Below, in pieces: positions 1 through 7,870 of a DNA stretch of 36,496 nt; the stretch's first letter is position 1, and each line of letters starts with the position of its first letter. A program made the position numbers and the translations under genes. Where the stretch lies: positions 1-36,496 of the forward strand of contig JAEXPQ010000225.1 of assembly GCA_023446735.1 (NCBI GenBank), read 5' to 3'. This DNA comes from Verrucomicrobiota bacterium. GTDB lineage: Bacteria; Verrucomicrobiota; Verrucomicrobiia; Opitutales; Opitutaceae. A model generated the notes under the pieces. That model ran no database searches. It saw only the letters and a program-made list of their open reading frames with translations, and was not told the DNA's origin.

Positions 1-208
1 CGTCACCGGCACCGTCCGCCTCAAGCTCTACAAGGGCAACATCATCACCTGCGGCCGCAAGTCGCCGAAGTCCCTCTACGACCCGCACGTCGCCTCGATG
101 GAGGGCGTGAAGAGCTGGTACAACCAGAGCGACGCCACCGGCTTCATCCGCCTCAACGGCCTACGCCTCCGCGCGCGCAAGCTCGCCCAGGGCGGCCCGA
201 AGGTCTGA
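1..208 (+). CDS. argG: Argininosuccinate synthase, C-terminal end (partial)
   Basis: Only the last 68 residues are in the window; the reading frame begins at base 2 and ends in TGA at 206-208. The peptide starts VTGTVRLKLYKGNI, continues with RKSPKSLYDP and later has YNQSDATGFIRLNGL. These are the hallmark C-terminal segments of argininosuccinate synthase, which condenses citrulline and aspartate with ATP in arginine synthesis in the cytoplasm. The C-terminal helix of this family takes part in tetramer formation. An intrinsic terminator follows about 65 bases after the stop, so this is the last gene of its transcript. The 5' part lies outside the window, so the active site cannot be checked. 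Confidence 0.93.
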   Translation, partial: VTGTVRLKLYKGNIITCGRKSPKSLYDPHVASMEGVKSWYNQSDATGFIRLNGLRLRARKLAQGGPKV

Positions 209-231
209 GTACGCTCCGCTTCCGCCGGTGG

Positions 232-250
232 GTCGGGCTTCACGCCCGAC
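232..250. repeat. Short REP-like hairpin after argG
   Basis: The arms GTCGGGC (232-238) and GCCCGAC (244-250) pair perfectly around the loop TTCAC. No T-run follows, so this is more like a small intergenic palindrome than a terminator. A real terminator lies just downstream. Confidence 0.5.
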
Positions 251-272
251 ATCCCCGCACCGCTTCCGAACA

Positions 273-306
273 GGCCGGCGCCCTCCAGCGCCGGCCTTTC
301 GCTTTT
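273..306 (+). terminator. Intrinsic terminator of argG
   Basis: Perfect 9-bp arms GGCCGGCGC (273-281) and GCGCCGGCC (288-296) enclose the 6-nt loop CCTCCA. They are followed by the T-rich stretch TTTCGCTTTT (297-306). The T-run is on the plus side only, so it terminates argG and not the convergent hydrolase gene, whose stop codon overlaps its end. Confidence 0.85.
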
Positions 307-1250
307 CACGGACGCGCGGTCATCCCCACGTCCGCCAGCCAGTGCAGCACCAGCGGCGTCCACTCCGCGCGCCGTGCCTCGCGCACCTGCCCGCCGTGGC
401 CGCCGGCCCCGAGCAAGTGCAGCTCGAAACGCACGCCGGCCTCGTGCAACCGCGCCGCGTGCACCAGGCAGTTGTCGTACGGCACCTGGTCGTCGTCGTA
501 TCCGGTGATCATGAACGTCGGCGCCGTGCGCGCATCGACCAGGCGGTGCAGTCCGGGCTGCGCGATCAGCCAGCCTAGCGCCCGCTCCGGCCGCTGGCGC
601 GGGACTTCGCGCGCCACGATCGGCGGGTAGAAAAGAATCTCCGTCCGCATCCGGCAGCTCTGCCGCTCGACCGGATCCTGCGCGTCGGCCTTCCCGTCGT
701 CGCCACGCACCGAGAGATGCGCCGCCAGGTGCGCGCCGGCCGAGAAGCCCAGCACCGCGATCCGCTCCGGATCGATGCCGAGCTCCGCCGCCCGCGCCCG
801 CAGCACGCGCACCGCGCGCTGCACATCGGCCAGCGCCGCCACCATCGGATCGTAGTCGGGCAGCAGCCGATATTGCAGGACGAAGGCCGCCATCCCCGCA
901 TCGCGGGACTGCTCCGCAATCGGAAACGCCTCCGCCGCCGAGTGGAACTGGTAGCTGCCGCCGGCCAGCACGATCATCGCCGGCCGCGCAGGCCGGGCGC
1001 CGCCATCGGCACGGCCCACCGGATACAACAACGGGATGTCCTTCGCCGCCGTCCCGCGGGCGCCAGGCGCATCCCCCGCCCACAACCGGATCGCGCCGAC
1101 CTCGTACGCCGCCCGCGCCTCCGGCGCCAGCCGGCCGAAGATCGACCGTTCGGGCACCGCCGCAGTCTGCGCCGAAAGCCCGCCGCCCAGCAGCGCCAGC
1201 GCGCCGCCCAACACGAGACCGACCAGCCGCCGCAAGAAGAACGAGTCCAT
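306..1250 (-). CDS. Secreted alpha/beta hydrolase (acetyl-xylan-esterase-like)
   Basis: A 314-residue serine hydrolase of the alpha/beta fold, BD-FAE / carbohydrate-esterase type. Residues 1-28 form a signal peptide (MDSFFLRR, a hydrophobic core, then LSAQ), so it acts in the periplasm or outside. The nucleophile elbow GFSAG is at 168-172 with Ser170; the probable acid is Asp253 in ITGYDDDQVP and the base His285 in GAGGHGG. The segment VLAGGSY near residue 96 is at the oxyanion-hole position. Such enzymes deacetylate plant polysaccharides or cut ester-linked decorations; the substrate here is unknown. The frame is open further upstream, but that part is low-complexity and has no homology character, so the start at the signal peptide was chosen. 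No clear Shine-Dalgarno is present. Confidence 0.85.
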   Translation of the reverse strand: MDSFFLRRLVGLVLGGALALLGGGLSAQTAAVPERSIFGRLAPEARAAYEVGAIRLWAGDAPGARGTAAKDIPLLYPVGRADGGARPARPAMIVLAGGSYQFHSAAEAFPIAEQSRDAGMAAFVLQYRLLPDYDPMVAALADVQRAVRVLRARAAELGIDPERIAVLGFSAGAHLAAHLSVRGDDGKADAQDPVERQSCRMRTEILFYPPIVAREVPRQRPERALGWLIAQPGLHRLVDARTAPTFMITGYDDDQVPYDNCLVHAARLHEAGVRFELHLLGAGGHGGQVREARRAEWTPLVLHWLADVGMTARP

Positions 1251-1333
1251 GGCGGAAAGAGAACGCCCGGCGCCCACCCCGCGCAACGCCCGCCTCGGCA
1301 TCACCGTTGCGCAGCTCGGCCGCCCCGGCGCGC

Positions 1334-1792
1334 TCACAATTCGCACACCACCTGCGTCTTCACCGAGTTCGCGATGAAACACGACTCGTGAGCCGCGTGG
1401 TGCACCGCCGCGAGCTCCGCGGCGTTCGGTATCCGCTCTCCGGAGAACGTCGTCTTCGGCCGCAGCGTCACCCGCGTCACCGCCAACCGCCCGGCGGCGT
1501 CCGGCTTCAACTCGCCCACCGCGGCGTCCACGTAGGAATCGACGCGGTAACCCCGTTTCGCCGCGAGCGAGAGGAACCACAGCATGTGGCAGCTCGAGAG
1601 GCTCGCCACGAACGCCTCCTCGGGGTCCACCGCCTCCGCCACCGAGTACGGCAACGGCACCACATCCGGCGAAGCCGAGGCCGCCACGCACACCCCGCCG
1701 TCGAACGCCCACTCGTGTTTGCGGCTGTAGCGGTTGTCGAGGAACGCGGCGGCGCCGCGCTGCCAGCTCACGGTTGCGGTGAAGGTCGCCAT
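1334..1792 (-). CDS. OsmC/Ohr-family peroxiredoxin-like protein
   Basis: 152 residues, the normal length of OsmC-type organic-hydroperoxide reductases. The two conserved cysteines are visible: Cys68 in DPEEAFVASLSSCHML and Cys138 in HAAHESCFIANSVK, each in its family context, and the acidic residues before Cys68 are also kept. The family reduces organic peroxides through these thiols in the cytoplasm. The start follows the mscS-type gene stop by 17 nt on the same strand, so the two are probably co-transcribed, osmotic channel first. The subgroup (OsmC, Ohr or YhfA-like) cannot be fixed by eye; the length and the HHAAHESC context favour a general OsmC-like protein over classical Ohr. Confidence 0.88.
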   Translation of the reverse strand: MATFTATVSWQRGAAAFLDNRYSRKHEWAFDGGVCVAASASPDVVPLPYSVAEAVDPEEAFVASLSSCHMLWFLSLAAKRGYRVDSYVDAAVGELKPDAAGRLAVTRVTLRPKTTFSGERIPNAAELAAVHHAAHESCFIANSVKTQVVCEL

Positions 1793-1809
1793 GACGCCGA
1801 TCCCGCGCC

Positions 1810-3111
1810 TCAGGCCTGCGCCCACTTGGTCGCCAACTGCTTGGCCACCTCGCCGTCGAAATGGATCGACTGCGTCGGGAAGGCGAACGCGAGCCCGCGA
1901 GCCTCGATCGCCCGCATGTAGGCGAGATTGAGCCGCTGGCGCAGCGCCATGTGCTTGTGGAAATCGGGATCCTTCACCACGTAAACCAGCCAGAGATCCA
2001 TCGACGAGGCGCTGAAATCGCGGAAATAGACGATCACCGAGGTCGGATCGATCTCCGGCTCGCTCATGAGCATCGTGCGGATCTCCTCGACCAGCCCCTC
2101 CATCTGCTCGGCCTTGGTGCTGTAGGTCACGCCGAGCACTTGCTCGACGCGCCGGCCGTTGAAGCGCGAGAGGTTGGTGATGTTCTCGCCGGCCACGCTC
2201 TTGTTCGGAATCACCATCAGGCTGCGATCGAGTTTGCGGATCTTCGTCGAGCGCAGACCGATGTCCTCGACCGTGCCGATCTCGGCGCCGATCTTCACCA
2301 CCTCGCCGAGCTTGAAGGGCTGGTCGATCGCGACGACGACCGAGCCGAAGATGTTCGCGATCGTGTCCTGCGCCGCGAGGGCGAAGGCAAGGCCGCCGAT
2401 GCCGAGACCGGCGAGGAACGCCTTCACATCGGCGCCGAGGCTCTGCGCGATCATCAAGACGCCGAAGATCACGAACACCACCACCAGCGACTTCTTGATC
2501 CACGGCATGAACGCCGCGATCCCCAGCTGCTTCTTCACCGCGACCTCCTGCGCGTGGTCAAGCAACGCGTTGAAGGCTCGCAGCAGGAGCCAGAAGATCG
2601 CCAGCGAGAAGGCCACGGTGCTCGCGTAGACGAGCGTGCGATCCCCGGTATCGGAGAGCTTGAGCACCTTCAGCGCCATCACCGCGCCGGCCACCGTGAT
2701 GAGCGTGGCCACCGGCGCCTCGAGCGCGCCAAAGAGCTTGTCGTCGAGCGTCGTCTCCGTCTTCGCCGAGAAGCGGCGCAGGATGCCGAAGAGGATCGTC
2801 GTCACGACCCGCCGGAGCAGGAACGAGCCGACGAGCAGCAGCGCCGCGATGCCGTAGTGGGTGGGCGTGTTGCCACTGCTCTTCACATCGAACAGCGCCA
2901 GCACCACGTCGACCATGTGCTCGAGGAAGTCCGGGGTCGCCGGATCCGCCGCCCCGCTGGCGACAGCGGCGGCGGCTTCGGTGGCAAGCTTGGTCTGTTC
3001 GGTGGCGCCGCCAGCTTCGGCCGGCGCGACTGCTCCCGACTCCTGGCCCGACGACCAGACGGCGGCAACGAACAGCAGACCACAAACAACAAAACGGCGG
3101 ACGAGCTTCAT
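1810..3111 (-). CDS. MscS-family mechanosensitive ion channel with signal peptide
   Basis: A 433-residue small-conductance mechanosensitive channel. It starts with a cleavable-looking signal (MKLVRRFVVCGLLFVAAVWS) and a short Ala/Glu-rich periplasmic stretch. Membrane helices follow around residues 80-110, 125-150, 165-190 and 210-230. The pore helix with the MscS pattern GLGIGGLAFALAAQDTIANI is at about 232-252, then the beta domain (VKIGAEIGTVEDIGLRSTKI, and VIPNKSVAGENITNLSR) and a C-terminal alpha/beta domain. The family releases solutes on hypo-osmotic shock through the inner membrane. The frame extends 26 codons upstream, but the signal peptide favours this start. It lies 17 nt before the OsmC gene, which makes a sensible osmotic/oxidative stress pair. 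Confidence 0.92.
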   Translation of the reverse strand: MKLVRRFVVCGLLFVAAVWSSGQESGAVAPAEAGGATEQTKLATEAAAAVASGAADPATPDFLEHMVDVVLALFDVKSSGNTPTHYGIAALLLVGSFLLRRVVTTILFGILRRFSAKTETTLDDKLFGALEAPVATLITVAGAVMALKVLKLSDTGDRTLVYASTVAFSLAIFWLLLRAFNALLDHAQEVAVKKQLGIAAFMPWIKKSLVVVFVIFGVLMIAQSLGADVKAFLAGLGIGGLAFALAAQDTIANIFGSVVVAIDQPFKLGEVVKIGAEIGTVEDIGLRSTKIRKLDRSLMVIPNKSVAGENITNLSRFNGRRVEQVLGVTYSTKAEQMEGLVEEIRTMLMSEPEIDPTSVIVYFRDFSASSMDLWLVYVVKDPDFHKHMALRQRLNLAYMRAIEARGLAFAFPTQSIHFDGEVAKQLATKWAQA

Positions 3112-3187
3112 GGGACCCGCGATGACACGGCCGGGCAATGGCCTGTCAATCCCGGCGACGCGCGGCGCAACGCGCGAGATCGACCGC

Positions 3188-3224
3188 AAAATTGAACCCG
3201 CCGGAGGCCCTTGCCTCCGGCGGG
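3188..3224 (-). terminator. Intrinsic terminator of the hsp20 operon
   Basis: Arms of 12 bp (3197-3208 and 3213-3224, CCCGCCGGAGGC and its complement) enclose a 4-nt loop. On the minus strand they are followed by TTCAATTTT (3196-3188). It sits between the last Hsp20 gene (stop at 3297) and the MscS gene start, separating the two transcripts. Confidence 0.75.
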
Positions 3225-3296
3225 ATGAACCCCAGACAAGCGAAGTCGGTGCCGCAGCGGAGGCTCTTCACCTCCACCCGGCGGATACTCGGCCGT

Positions 3297-3689
3297 TTAC
3301 GCCACCGCGATCTTGCGGGGCTTGATCGCCTCCGCCTTCGGCAGCGTCACGCGCAGGACCCCGTCGCGCAACTCGGCGTGGACCTTCTCGGCGTCGAACG
3401 TGTTGTCGTGCGCGAGCGTGAGATTGAAGTCGGCGAGCGGCGTCTCGCGGTAGAGCTGCGTCCAGGCCTCGGGCTTCTTCCACGTGCGGCGGCCGACGAT
3501 CGTCAGCTCCCCTTCGTGGATCGTGAGTTCAAGCCCGTCCTTGGCGACGCCGGGCAGCCAGACCTCGAGGCCGAACGCGTCGGTGTTTTCCTTGATCTCG
3601 TAGCGCGGCGTGACGGTCGGCGCAACGGGCGCACCGGCGTTGGTTTCGGCGCGGCGGGTGGACGGGAGCAGAGTGCTGAAGAGCGACAT
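3297..3689 (-). CDS. Hsp20 small heat-shock protein (second gene of pair)
   Basis: 130 residues with one alpha-crystallin domain: YEIKENTDAFGLEVWLPGV opens it, ELTIHEGELTIVGRR is the beta core, and DGVLRVTLPKAEAIKPRKIAV holds the conserved GVL.V.LPK end of the fold. Small heat-shock proteins hold unfolding proteins as oligomers in the cytoplasm, without ATP. The start is well supported by AGGAGG placed 8 nt before the ATG. The C-terminal I-x-I-type tail is reduced to KIAVA. It follows the other Hsp20 gene by 62 nt on the same strand, so the two form an operon, and paired Hsp20 proteins often form mixed oligomers. Confidence 0.93.
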   Translation of the reverse strand: MSLFSTLLPSTRRAETNAGAPVAPTVTPRYEIKENTDAFGLEVWLPGVAKDGLELTIHEGELTIVGRRTWKKPEAWTQLYRETPLADFNLTLAHDNTFDAEKVHAELRDGVLRVTLPKAEAIKPRKIAVA

Positions 3690-3751
3690 GGTAGTTTCCT
3701 CCTGGGAGATGAGTTTCGGGTTTCAGGTTTCGGGTTGTAGCCGATGGTCGG

Positions 3752-4228
3752 TTACTTGACCTCGACGCTGACCTTGCGGGGCTTGGCCTCCTCGCGCTTC
3801 GGCAACGTGACGGTGAGCACTCCGTTCTCGTAGGCGGCGGACACCTTGTCGGCCTGCACAGCCTCAGGAATCGTGATCGAGCGGGAGAACTCCACGGACT
3901 CGGTCTCCTTGCCGTCTGTGCCGAAGGTCTTGCGCGAGCCGGAGATGGTCAGGAAATCGTCTACCATCTCGACGTTGATGTCCTTGCGATCGACGCCCGG
4001 GAGCTCGGCGCGCACGTAGGCGTTGTCCTTGTCCTCGTAGAGATCCACGGCGAAGCCGCCGGTGCGGTTGGGCGCCAGCTCCGGAGCGAGCGTGAACATC
4101 TCGCCGAGGGCGTTGTTGAAGAGCCGATCGAACTCGCGCTCGAACGCGACCACCGGATTGCGTCCGGCGAGGCCGTAGAGGGGAGCGAGAGCGGCGGCGG
4201 CGGGTTGGTGATAACGAACGATCTTCAT
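3752..4228 (-). CDS. Hsp20 small heat-shock protein (first gene of pair)
   Basis: 158 residues. The N-terminal arm (to about residue 55) contains NPVVAFEREFDRLFNN, a typical amphipathic oligomerisation helix of class A bacterial Hsp20. The alpha-crystallin domain runs from AVDLYEDKDNAYVRAELPGV to YENGVLTVTLPKREEAKPRK, and the C-terminal VSVEVK supplies the I/V-x-I/V anchor. The start is the ATG preceded by AAAGGA at 7-nt spacing; the open frame upstream is non-coding in character. First gene of the pair with the Hsp20 gene at 3297-3689. An imperfect inverted repeat upstream is a possible operator. Neither a CIRCE element nor a clear heat-shock promoter was found. Confidence 0.93.
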   Translation of the reverse strand: MKIVRYHQPAAAALAPLYGLAGRNPVVAFEREFDRLFNNALGEMFTLAPELAPNRTGGFAVDLYEDKDNAYVRAELPGVDRKDINVEMVDDFLTISGSRKTFGTDGKETESVEFSRSITIPEAVQADKVSAAYENGVLTVTLPKREEAKPRKVSVEVK

Positions 4229-4329
4229 GGCGTGTCCTTTCTGGTTTCGAGTTTCGGGTTTGATGTTCCGTGTGGCGGAAAAGGTGGGTTGATGCCGCCT
4301 AGGTTGCACATGCGATGCCGGCCCGAACC

Positions 4330-4351
4330 GAGGTGCATCTCGTTGTACCTC
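4330..4351. promoter_or_regulatory. Candidate operator upstream of hsp20 pair
   Basis: The arms GAGGTGCA (4330-4337) and TGTACCTC (4344-4351) form an inverted repeat with one mismatch and a 6-nt spacer. It lies about 100 bp upstream of the first Hsp20 start, in the 329-bp divergent gap to the aminotransferase gene. A second, shorter palindrome, CCGACA-CGC-TGTCGG, is at 4426-4440 in the same gap. Beyond these two sites and the TTTCGGGTT repeat at 4252 nothing else stands out in the gap. Confidence 0.3.
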
Positions 4352-4557
4352 AATGAGCTTCCGCCGAATCGCCGGAGTCAGGGTGCGACAGGCTGTCCTC
4401 GTGGGAAATTTCGCCGCGGGAAAAACCGACACGCTGTCGGAATCGCTCTTCCGCATTTCCCGGTTCACCATCGGCCTCCTTCCATCGCCCCGCGATCAAC
4501 CGGCGAGCGGCCCCTGCGCGGTATTGCCATCCCGGTTCCTCCGCCCTTCCTCATCCC

Positions 4558-5712
4558 ATGGCTTTCGACTTCGACCGCATCATCGACCGACGCGACACCG
4601 GCAGCGAGAAATGGGAACGCTACGCCGGCCGCGACGTGCTCCCGATGTGGGTCGCCGACATGGACTTCGCCTCGCCGCCCTGCGTGCTCGAGGCGCTCCA
4701 CCGCCGCGTCGACCACGGCGTGTTCGGCTACACGCTCCCACCGCGCTCCGCCGTCGAAGCCATCGTCGCCTACCTCGCGCAGACCTATGCGTGGAAGATC
4801 GAACCCGAGTGGATCGTCTTCACGCCCGGTGTGAACCGCGGCATGAATCTCGTTTGCCGCGCCCTCGGCGAGCGCGGCGACGGCGTCGTGGTGCCGTCAC
4901 CGGTCTATCCGCCTTTCTTCGGCGCCGCCGCCAACTCCCAACGCCGCCTCATCGACATGCCCCTCGCCCGCCGCGCCGGCGAGCGCTGGGAGTTCGACTT
5001 CGAGGCGCTCGCCGCGCGCACCCCGGCCGACGCCAAGCTGCTCCTCCTCTGCCACCCGCATAACCCCGTCGGCCGCGCCTGGACCCGCGAGGAACTCGAC
5101 CAACTCGGCCGCTTCTGCCTCGAGCGCGACCTCTGGATCTGCTCCGACGAGATCCACGCCGGCCTCGAGTTCGACGGCCGCCAGCACATCCCCTTCGCCA
5201 CGCTCTCACCGGAACTCGCCGCCCGCACCATCACGCTCCAGGCGCCCAGCAAGGTGTTCAACCTCCCCGGCCTCGGCCTCGCCTTCGCGATCGTACCGCA
5301 CGCCGACATCCGCAAACGCATGCTCGGCGCCCGCGTGGGCCTCGTGCCGCCCGATCTGTCGCCGCTTTCCTACGCCGCCGCCGAAGCCGCCTATCGCGAT
5401 GGCGAACCCTGGCGCCGCGCGCTCATTGCCTACCTCCAGTCGAACCGCGACCACCTCGCCGCCTTCATCGCGCGCGAAACGCCCGAGCTGAAGATGGCGC
5501 CCGTCGAGGCGACCTACCTCGCTTGGATCGACGCCACCGCGCTCGGCCAACCCGAGCCCGCCAAGTTCTTCGAACAGCACGGCCTCGGCCTCAACGACGG
5601 TGCCGGCTTCGGCGCCCCCGGCTTCGTCCGCCTCAACTTCGGCTGCCCCCGCGCCACCCTCGACGAAGGCCTCCGCCGCCTCCGCGCCGCCGTGGTCGCC
5701 ACGCGGAGCTGA
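4558..5712 (+). CDS. PatB/MalY-type PLP aminotransferase (C-S lyase)
   Basis: 384 residues, fold-type I PLP enzyme of the MalY/PatB subgroup, which cleaves cystathionine and related C-S bonds. The opening pattern FDRIIDRRDTGSEKW, then LPMWVADMDFASPP, is diagnostic for this subgroup (usual form: KW, then MWVADMDF). CHPHNPVGRAWT is the PLP-binding Asn loop, SDEIHAGLEF the Asp that holds the pyridine nitrogen, and Lys232 in APSKVFNLPGL forms the Schiff base. VRLNFGCPR near residue 360 carries the carboxylate-binding Arg. Cytoplasmic; likely role in methionine/cysteine metabolism. It stands alone, divergent from the Hsp20 operon. A straight aminotransferase role is less likely but cannot be excluded. 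Confidence 0.9.
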   Translation: MAFDFDRIIDRRDTGSEKWERYAGRDVLPMWVADMDFASPPCVLEALHRRVDHGVFGYTLPPRSAVEAIVAYLAQTYAWKIEPEWIVFTPGVNRGMNLVCRALGERGDGVVVPSPVYPPFFGAAANSQRRLIDMPLARRAGERWEFDFEALAARTPADAKLLLLCHPHNPVGRAWTREELDQLGRFCLERDLWICSDEIHAGLEFDGRQHIPFATLSPELAARTITLQAPSKVFNLPGLGLAFAIVPHADIRKRMLGARVGLVPPDLSPLSYAAAEAAYRDGEPWRRALIAYLQSNRDHLAAFIARETPELKMAPVEATYLAWIDATALGQPEPAKFFEQHGLGLNDGAGFGAPGFVRLNFGCPRATLDEGLRRLRAAVVATRS

Positions 5713-5750
5713 CCGCCGAACCGCCTCAGCCGTATTGTTTCAGTTGCCTT

Positions 5751-5839
5751 CGTAGGGGCGCCGCTTGCGACGCCCATTGGGCGGTGCCGCTCCCAGCGGC
5801 GGCAAAGAACCGAAGGGATCGACGAGCAGCGCCCCTACG
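5751..5839. repeat. REP-like multi-stem palindromic element
   Basis: The outer arms CGTAGGGGCG (5751-5760) and CGCCCCTACG (5830-5839) are perfect complements. Inside are smaller hairpins, CGCCC-ATT-GGGCG at 5771-5783 and GCCGCT-CCC-AGCGGC at about 5786-5800. It fills most of the gap between the convergent aminotransferase and the 57-aa membrane protein gene. The structure is typical of an intergenic REP element. Confidence 0.6.
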
Positions 5840-5954
5840 CGCACCGTTGGTGCGCAAGCCGACCGAGCGGATCGCGAGACGGAATGAATGATTACGGCTC
5901 CGCTTGGCGCTGCTCGCGAGAGCAGCGATCCACTGGCCTCGACTGAGCGGTACT

Positions 5955-6128
5955 TCACGCCGTCTTCGGCTTGTCGAGCGCCACGAGCAGCAGCGTCGCG
6001 AGCGGGCCGAGTAGGAGGCTGAGCAGGAACCAGCCGATCCCGCTGCGATTCTTGCTCTGGGCCAGTCCCGCGTTGATCAGGGCCAGCGTACCGATTCCGA
6101 CATAGAATTCAGGGTGATTAAGGTTCAT
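5955..6128 (-). CDS. Small two-helix membrane protein, 57 aa
   Basis: An ATG at 6128 opens a 57-residue frame ending in TGA at 5955. It reads MNLNHPEFYVGIGTLALINA for its first 20 residues. The first hydrophobic segment is at about 9-23. The second is at about 31-50, introduced by KNRSGIGWF and containing a Leu run broken by GP, and the tail is LDKPKTA. The pattern of K-x-R-S-x-x-G-W-F followed by a hydrophobic stretch with a central Gly-Pro is widespread in short bacterial membrane proteins, often mislabelled in databases; no function is established. It lies 45 nt after the ABC permease on the same strand and may be the last gene of that operon. No convincing Shine-Dalgarno. Confidence 0.65.
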   Translation of the reverse strand: MNLNHPEFYVGIGTLALINAGLAQSKNRSGIGWFLLSLLLGPLATLLLVALDKPKTA

Positions 6129-6173
6129 AGAATATGGGTACTGAAGTTTTCAAGATAAGTTCGGCTCTCGCGT

Positions 6174-6965
6174 TCACCGCCACAGCCACGCCCGCGCACC
6201 GTCGACGACGACCAGCGCAACCAACCCCAACACCGCGGCCTGCCACGCCCGGCGGTTCTTGTGGTAGCGGACAAAGATCAGCGCCAAGACGACCGTCAGG
6301 AGCAGACAAAGGCCGATCTCGCTCACCGATTCCCCGGGAGCGCGGAGGCGTCTCATCGACTGTTCGAAAGCGCGGATCCCGGTCACGCCGCGAACCAACA
6401 TCTCCCCGCAAAAAGACACCGCCGCTCCCAAAAACACGCCTGCACCGCAGCTTTGTCCTCGTGGCATCAGCGTCCCACAGAACAACGAACCTAGCGTGCC
6501 AGCAGAAGCAACGCTCACGAGCAACAGGCCACTCAGGATTTTGCGGATGTCCTCGGGGGCGGCAGAACTTTCGGCTTTGCCGAAGATACACGCTGTCAAC
6601 GCGGTCATCACAGCCAACAGAAACGCCGGAGCCACCACACCCCAGCCCAACGCACTCACAACCTTTGCGAGCGCCCATCGCCCTCGATCAACCGGCAGCG
6701 AGCAACTGAAGTGCCTGAAATCCGAGGGCGCACCAGTTCGCGCAAGATCACTTACATAACCTACCAATAGTCCAGGGATCGCCAGGATGGCGAGGCTTGT
6801 GAAAATCACTACAAACACCGTCCAGTCTGCACGCTCCTGCCATTCCTTCGCCAAAATCGACACTACCATCGCCCACGGCCAGAGCGCCGCGATCACGACG
6901 ACAGTGATCAGCCGCGCCCGGTTCAGCGCCCAGTCGTACCGCCAGAATGCCTTCATTGTTTCCAT
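6174..6965 (-). CDS. ABC-2-type transporter permease
   Basis: 263 residues and about six hydrophobic helices: near 17-37, 48-72, 105-130, 145-165, 175-192 and 220-262. It starts METMKAFWRYDWALNRAR, the short cytoplasmic lead-in usual for ABC-2 permeases of the YtrB-operon type. The start is 6 nt after the ATPase stop; the ribosome site AAGGAG overlaps that stop, so the two are translationally coupled. It should form the membrane half of the transporter whose ATPase precedes it. Substrate unknown: YtrA-linked systems have been connected with cell-envelope stress and peptide antibiotics. The sequence is weakly conserved, so the assignment rests on topology and gene order. Confidence 0.85.
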   Translation of the reverse strand: METMKAFWRYDWALNRARLITVVVIAALWPWAMVVSILAKEWQERADWTVFVVIFTSLAILAIPGLLVGYVSDLARTGAPSDFRHFSCSLPVDRGRWALAKVVSALGWGVVAPAFLLAVMTALTACIFGKAESSAAPEDIRKILSGLLLVSVASAGTLGSLFCGTLMPRGQSCGAGVFLGAAVSFCGEMLVRGVTGIRAFEQSMRRLRAPGESVSEIGLCLLLTVVLALIFVRYHKNRRAWQAAVLGLVALVVVDGARAWLWR

Positions 6966-6971
6966 GGTCGT

Positions 6972-7865
6972 TCACTCCTTGCGGCCCTGCCGCGCACGGG
7001 CGTGGGCCAGATAGATTTCCTTCAATGTCAGCGGCGCCGTCGTGACGCTCGCCCCGCCGCCCAACTCGCGGCTCCAGTCAGTCTCCGCCGCCGCGCTGGT
7101 CGCGACGAACGACACCGTCTCGCCTTCTCGCTCGAAGCCGAGCCAGCCGCCGCGCGGAGTCGCCGCCGCACCCGCCGTCGCCAGCCGCGCCACCACTTTC
7201 TGGTGCCGCGCCCGCAGCGCCTCGGTCCCTTCGGCCAAGGTCACGCGGCCCTGATCGAGAAAGATCACCTCGCTCGCGATCCGCTCCACCTCGTCGATGT
7301 CGTGCGAGGAGAGCAGCACCGTGCTGCCGTCCTCCAGCGCAAGGTCGATGACCGTCGTCACGAGGTCGTCGCGCATCACCGGATCCAGCCCGCTGAACGG
7401 CTCGTCGAGCACCAGCAGCTTCGGACGGAACGCGAGCGCCGCCACGAACAACGCCCGGATGCGCATGCCGCGCGAGAGCGCCTTGAACCGCCGGTCCGCC
7501 GGCAGCTCGAAGGTGCGCAGCAGCTTCGCCTCCAGCGCCCGATCCCAGGTCGGGTAAAGACCGCGCACCACCTCAAGCAGCTCGCCGATCCGCAGTCGCT
7601 CGTCCACGCGCTGGTTCTCCGACACGTAGCCGATCCGCGCGAACTGCGCCGGCCCGAGCCGGCGCGAGTCACAGCCGAGCACTTGTGCCGAGCCCGCGCT
7701 GGGCTCGAGCAGGTTCAGCAGCGTCTCCAGCAACGTCGTCTTGCCCGCGCCGTTCGGCCCAAGCACCGCACAGATGCTGCCCTCCGGCACGGCGAGCGTC
7801 GCCTCGTTCAAGGCCACGTTCCGCCCGAAGCGGCGCGTGAGTTTCTCCGTCTCGATTGGGTTCAT
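6972..7865 (-). CDS. ABC transporter ATP-binding protein (YtrB-like)
   Basis: 297 residues. Walker A GPNGAGKTT is at 36-44, a Q-loop-like YVSENQRVDE follows, and Walker B LLVLDEPFSGLDP is complete with the D-loop. The H-loop His is in SSHDIDEVE. The signature motif is atypical, LSRGMRIRA instead of LSGGQ, a variant common in the GntR-linked YtrB group. The last 70 residues are a separate C-terminal extension. The start ATG is preceded by AAGGAG, which overlaps the stop of the regulator gene, exactly the arrangement seen again at the next junction. It drives the permease at 6174-6965. Confidence 0.93.
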   Translation of the reverse strand: MNPIETEKLTRRFGRNVALNEATLAVPEGSICAVLGPNGAGKTTLLETLLNLLEPSAGSAQVLGCDSRRLGPAQFARIGYVSENQRVDERLRIGELLEVVRGLYPTWDRALEAKLLRTFELPADRRFKALSRGMRIRALFVAALAFRPKLLVLDEPFSGLDPVMRDDLVTTVIDLALEDGSTVLLSSHDIDEVERIASEVIFLDQGRVTLAEGTEALRARHQKVVARLATAGAAATPRGGWLGFEREGETVSFVATSAAAETDWSRELGGGASVTTAPLTLKEIYLAHARARQGRKE

Positions 7866-7870
7866 TGCAT

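Noticed and set aside
1251..1712. N-terminal extension of the alpha/beta hydrolase
   Set aside because: The frame is open, but the extra 154 residues overlap the OsmC gene and would bury the signal peptide in the middle of the protein.
4229..4557. CIRCE element or sigma-32 promoter in front of the hsp20 genes
   Set aside because: Neither TTAGCACTC/GAGTGCTAA nor a convincing CTTGAA/CCCAT pair with proper spacing could be found.
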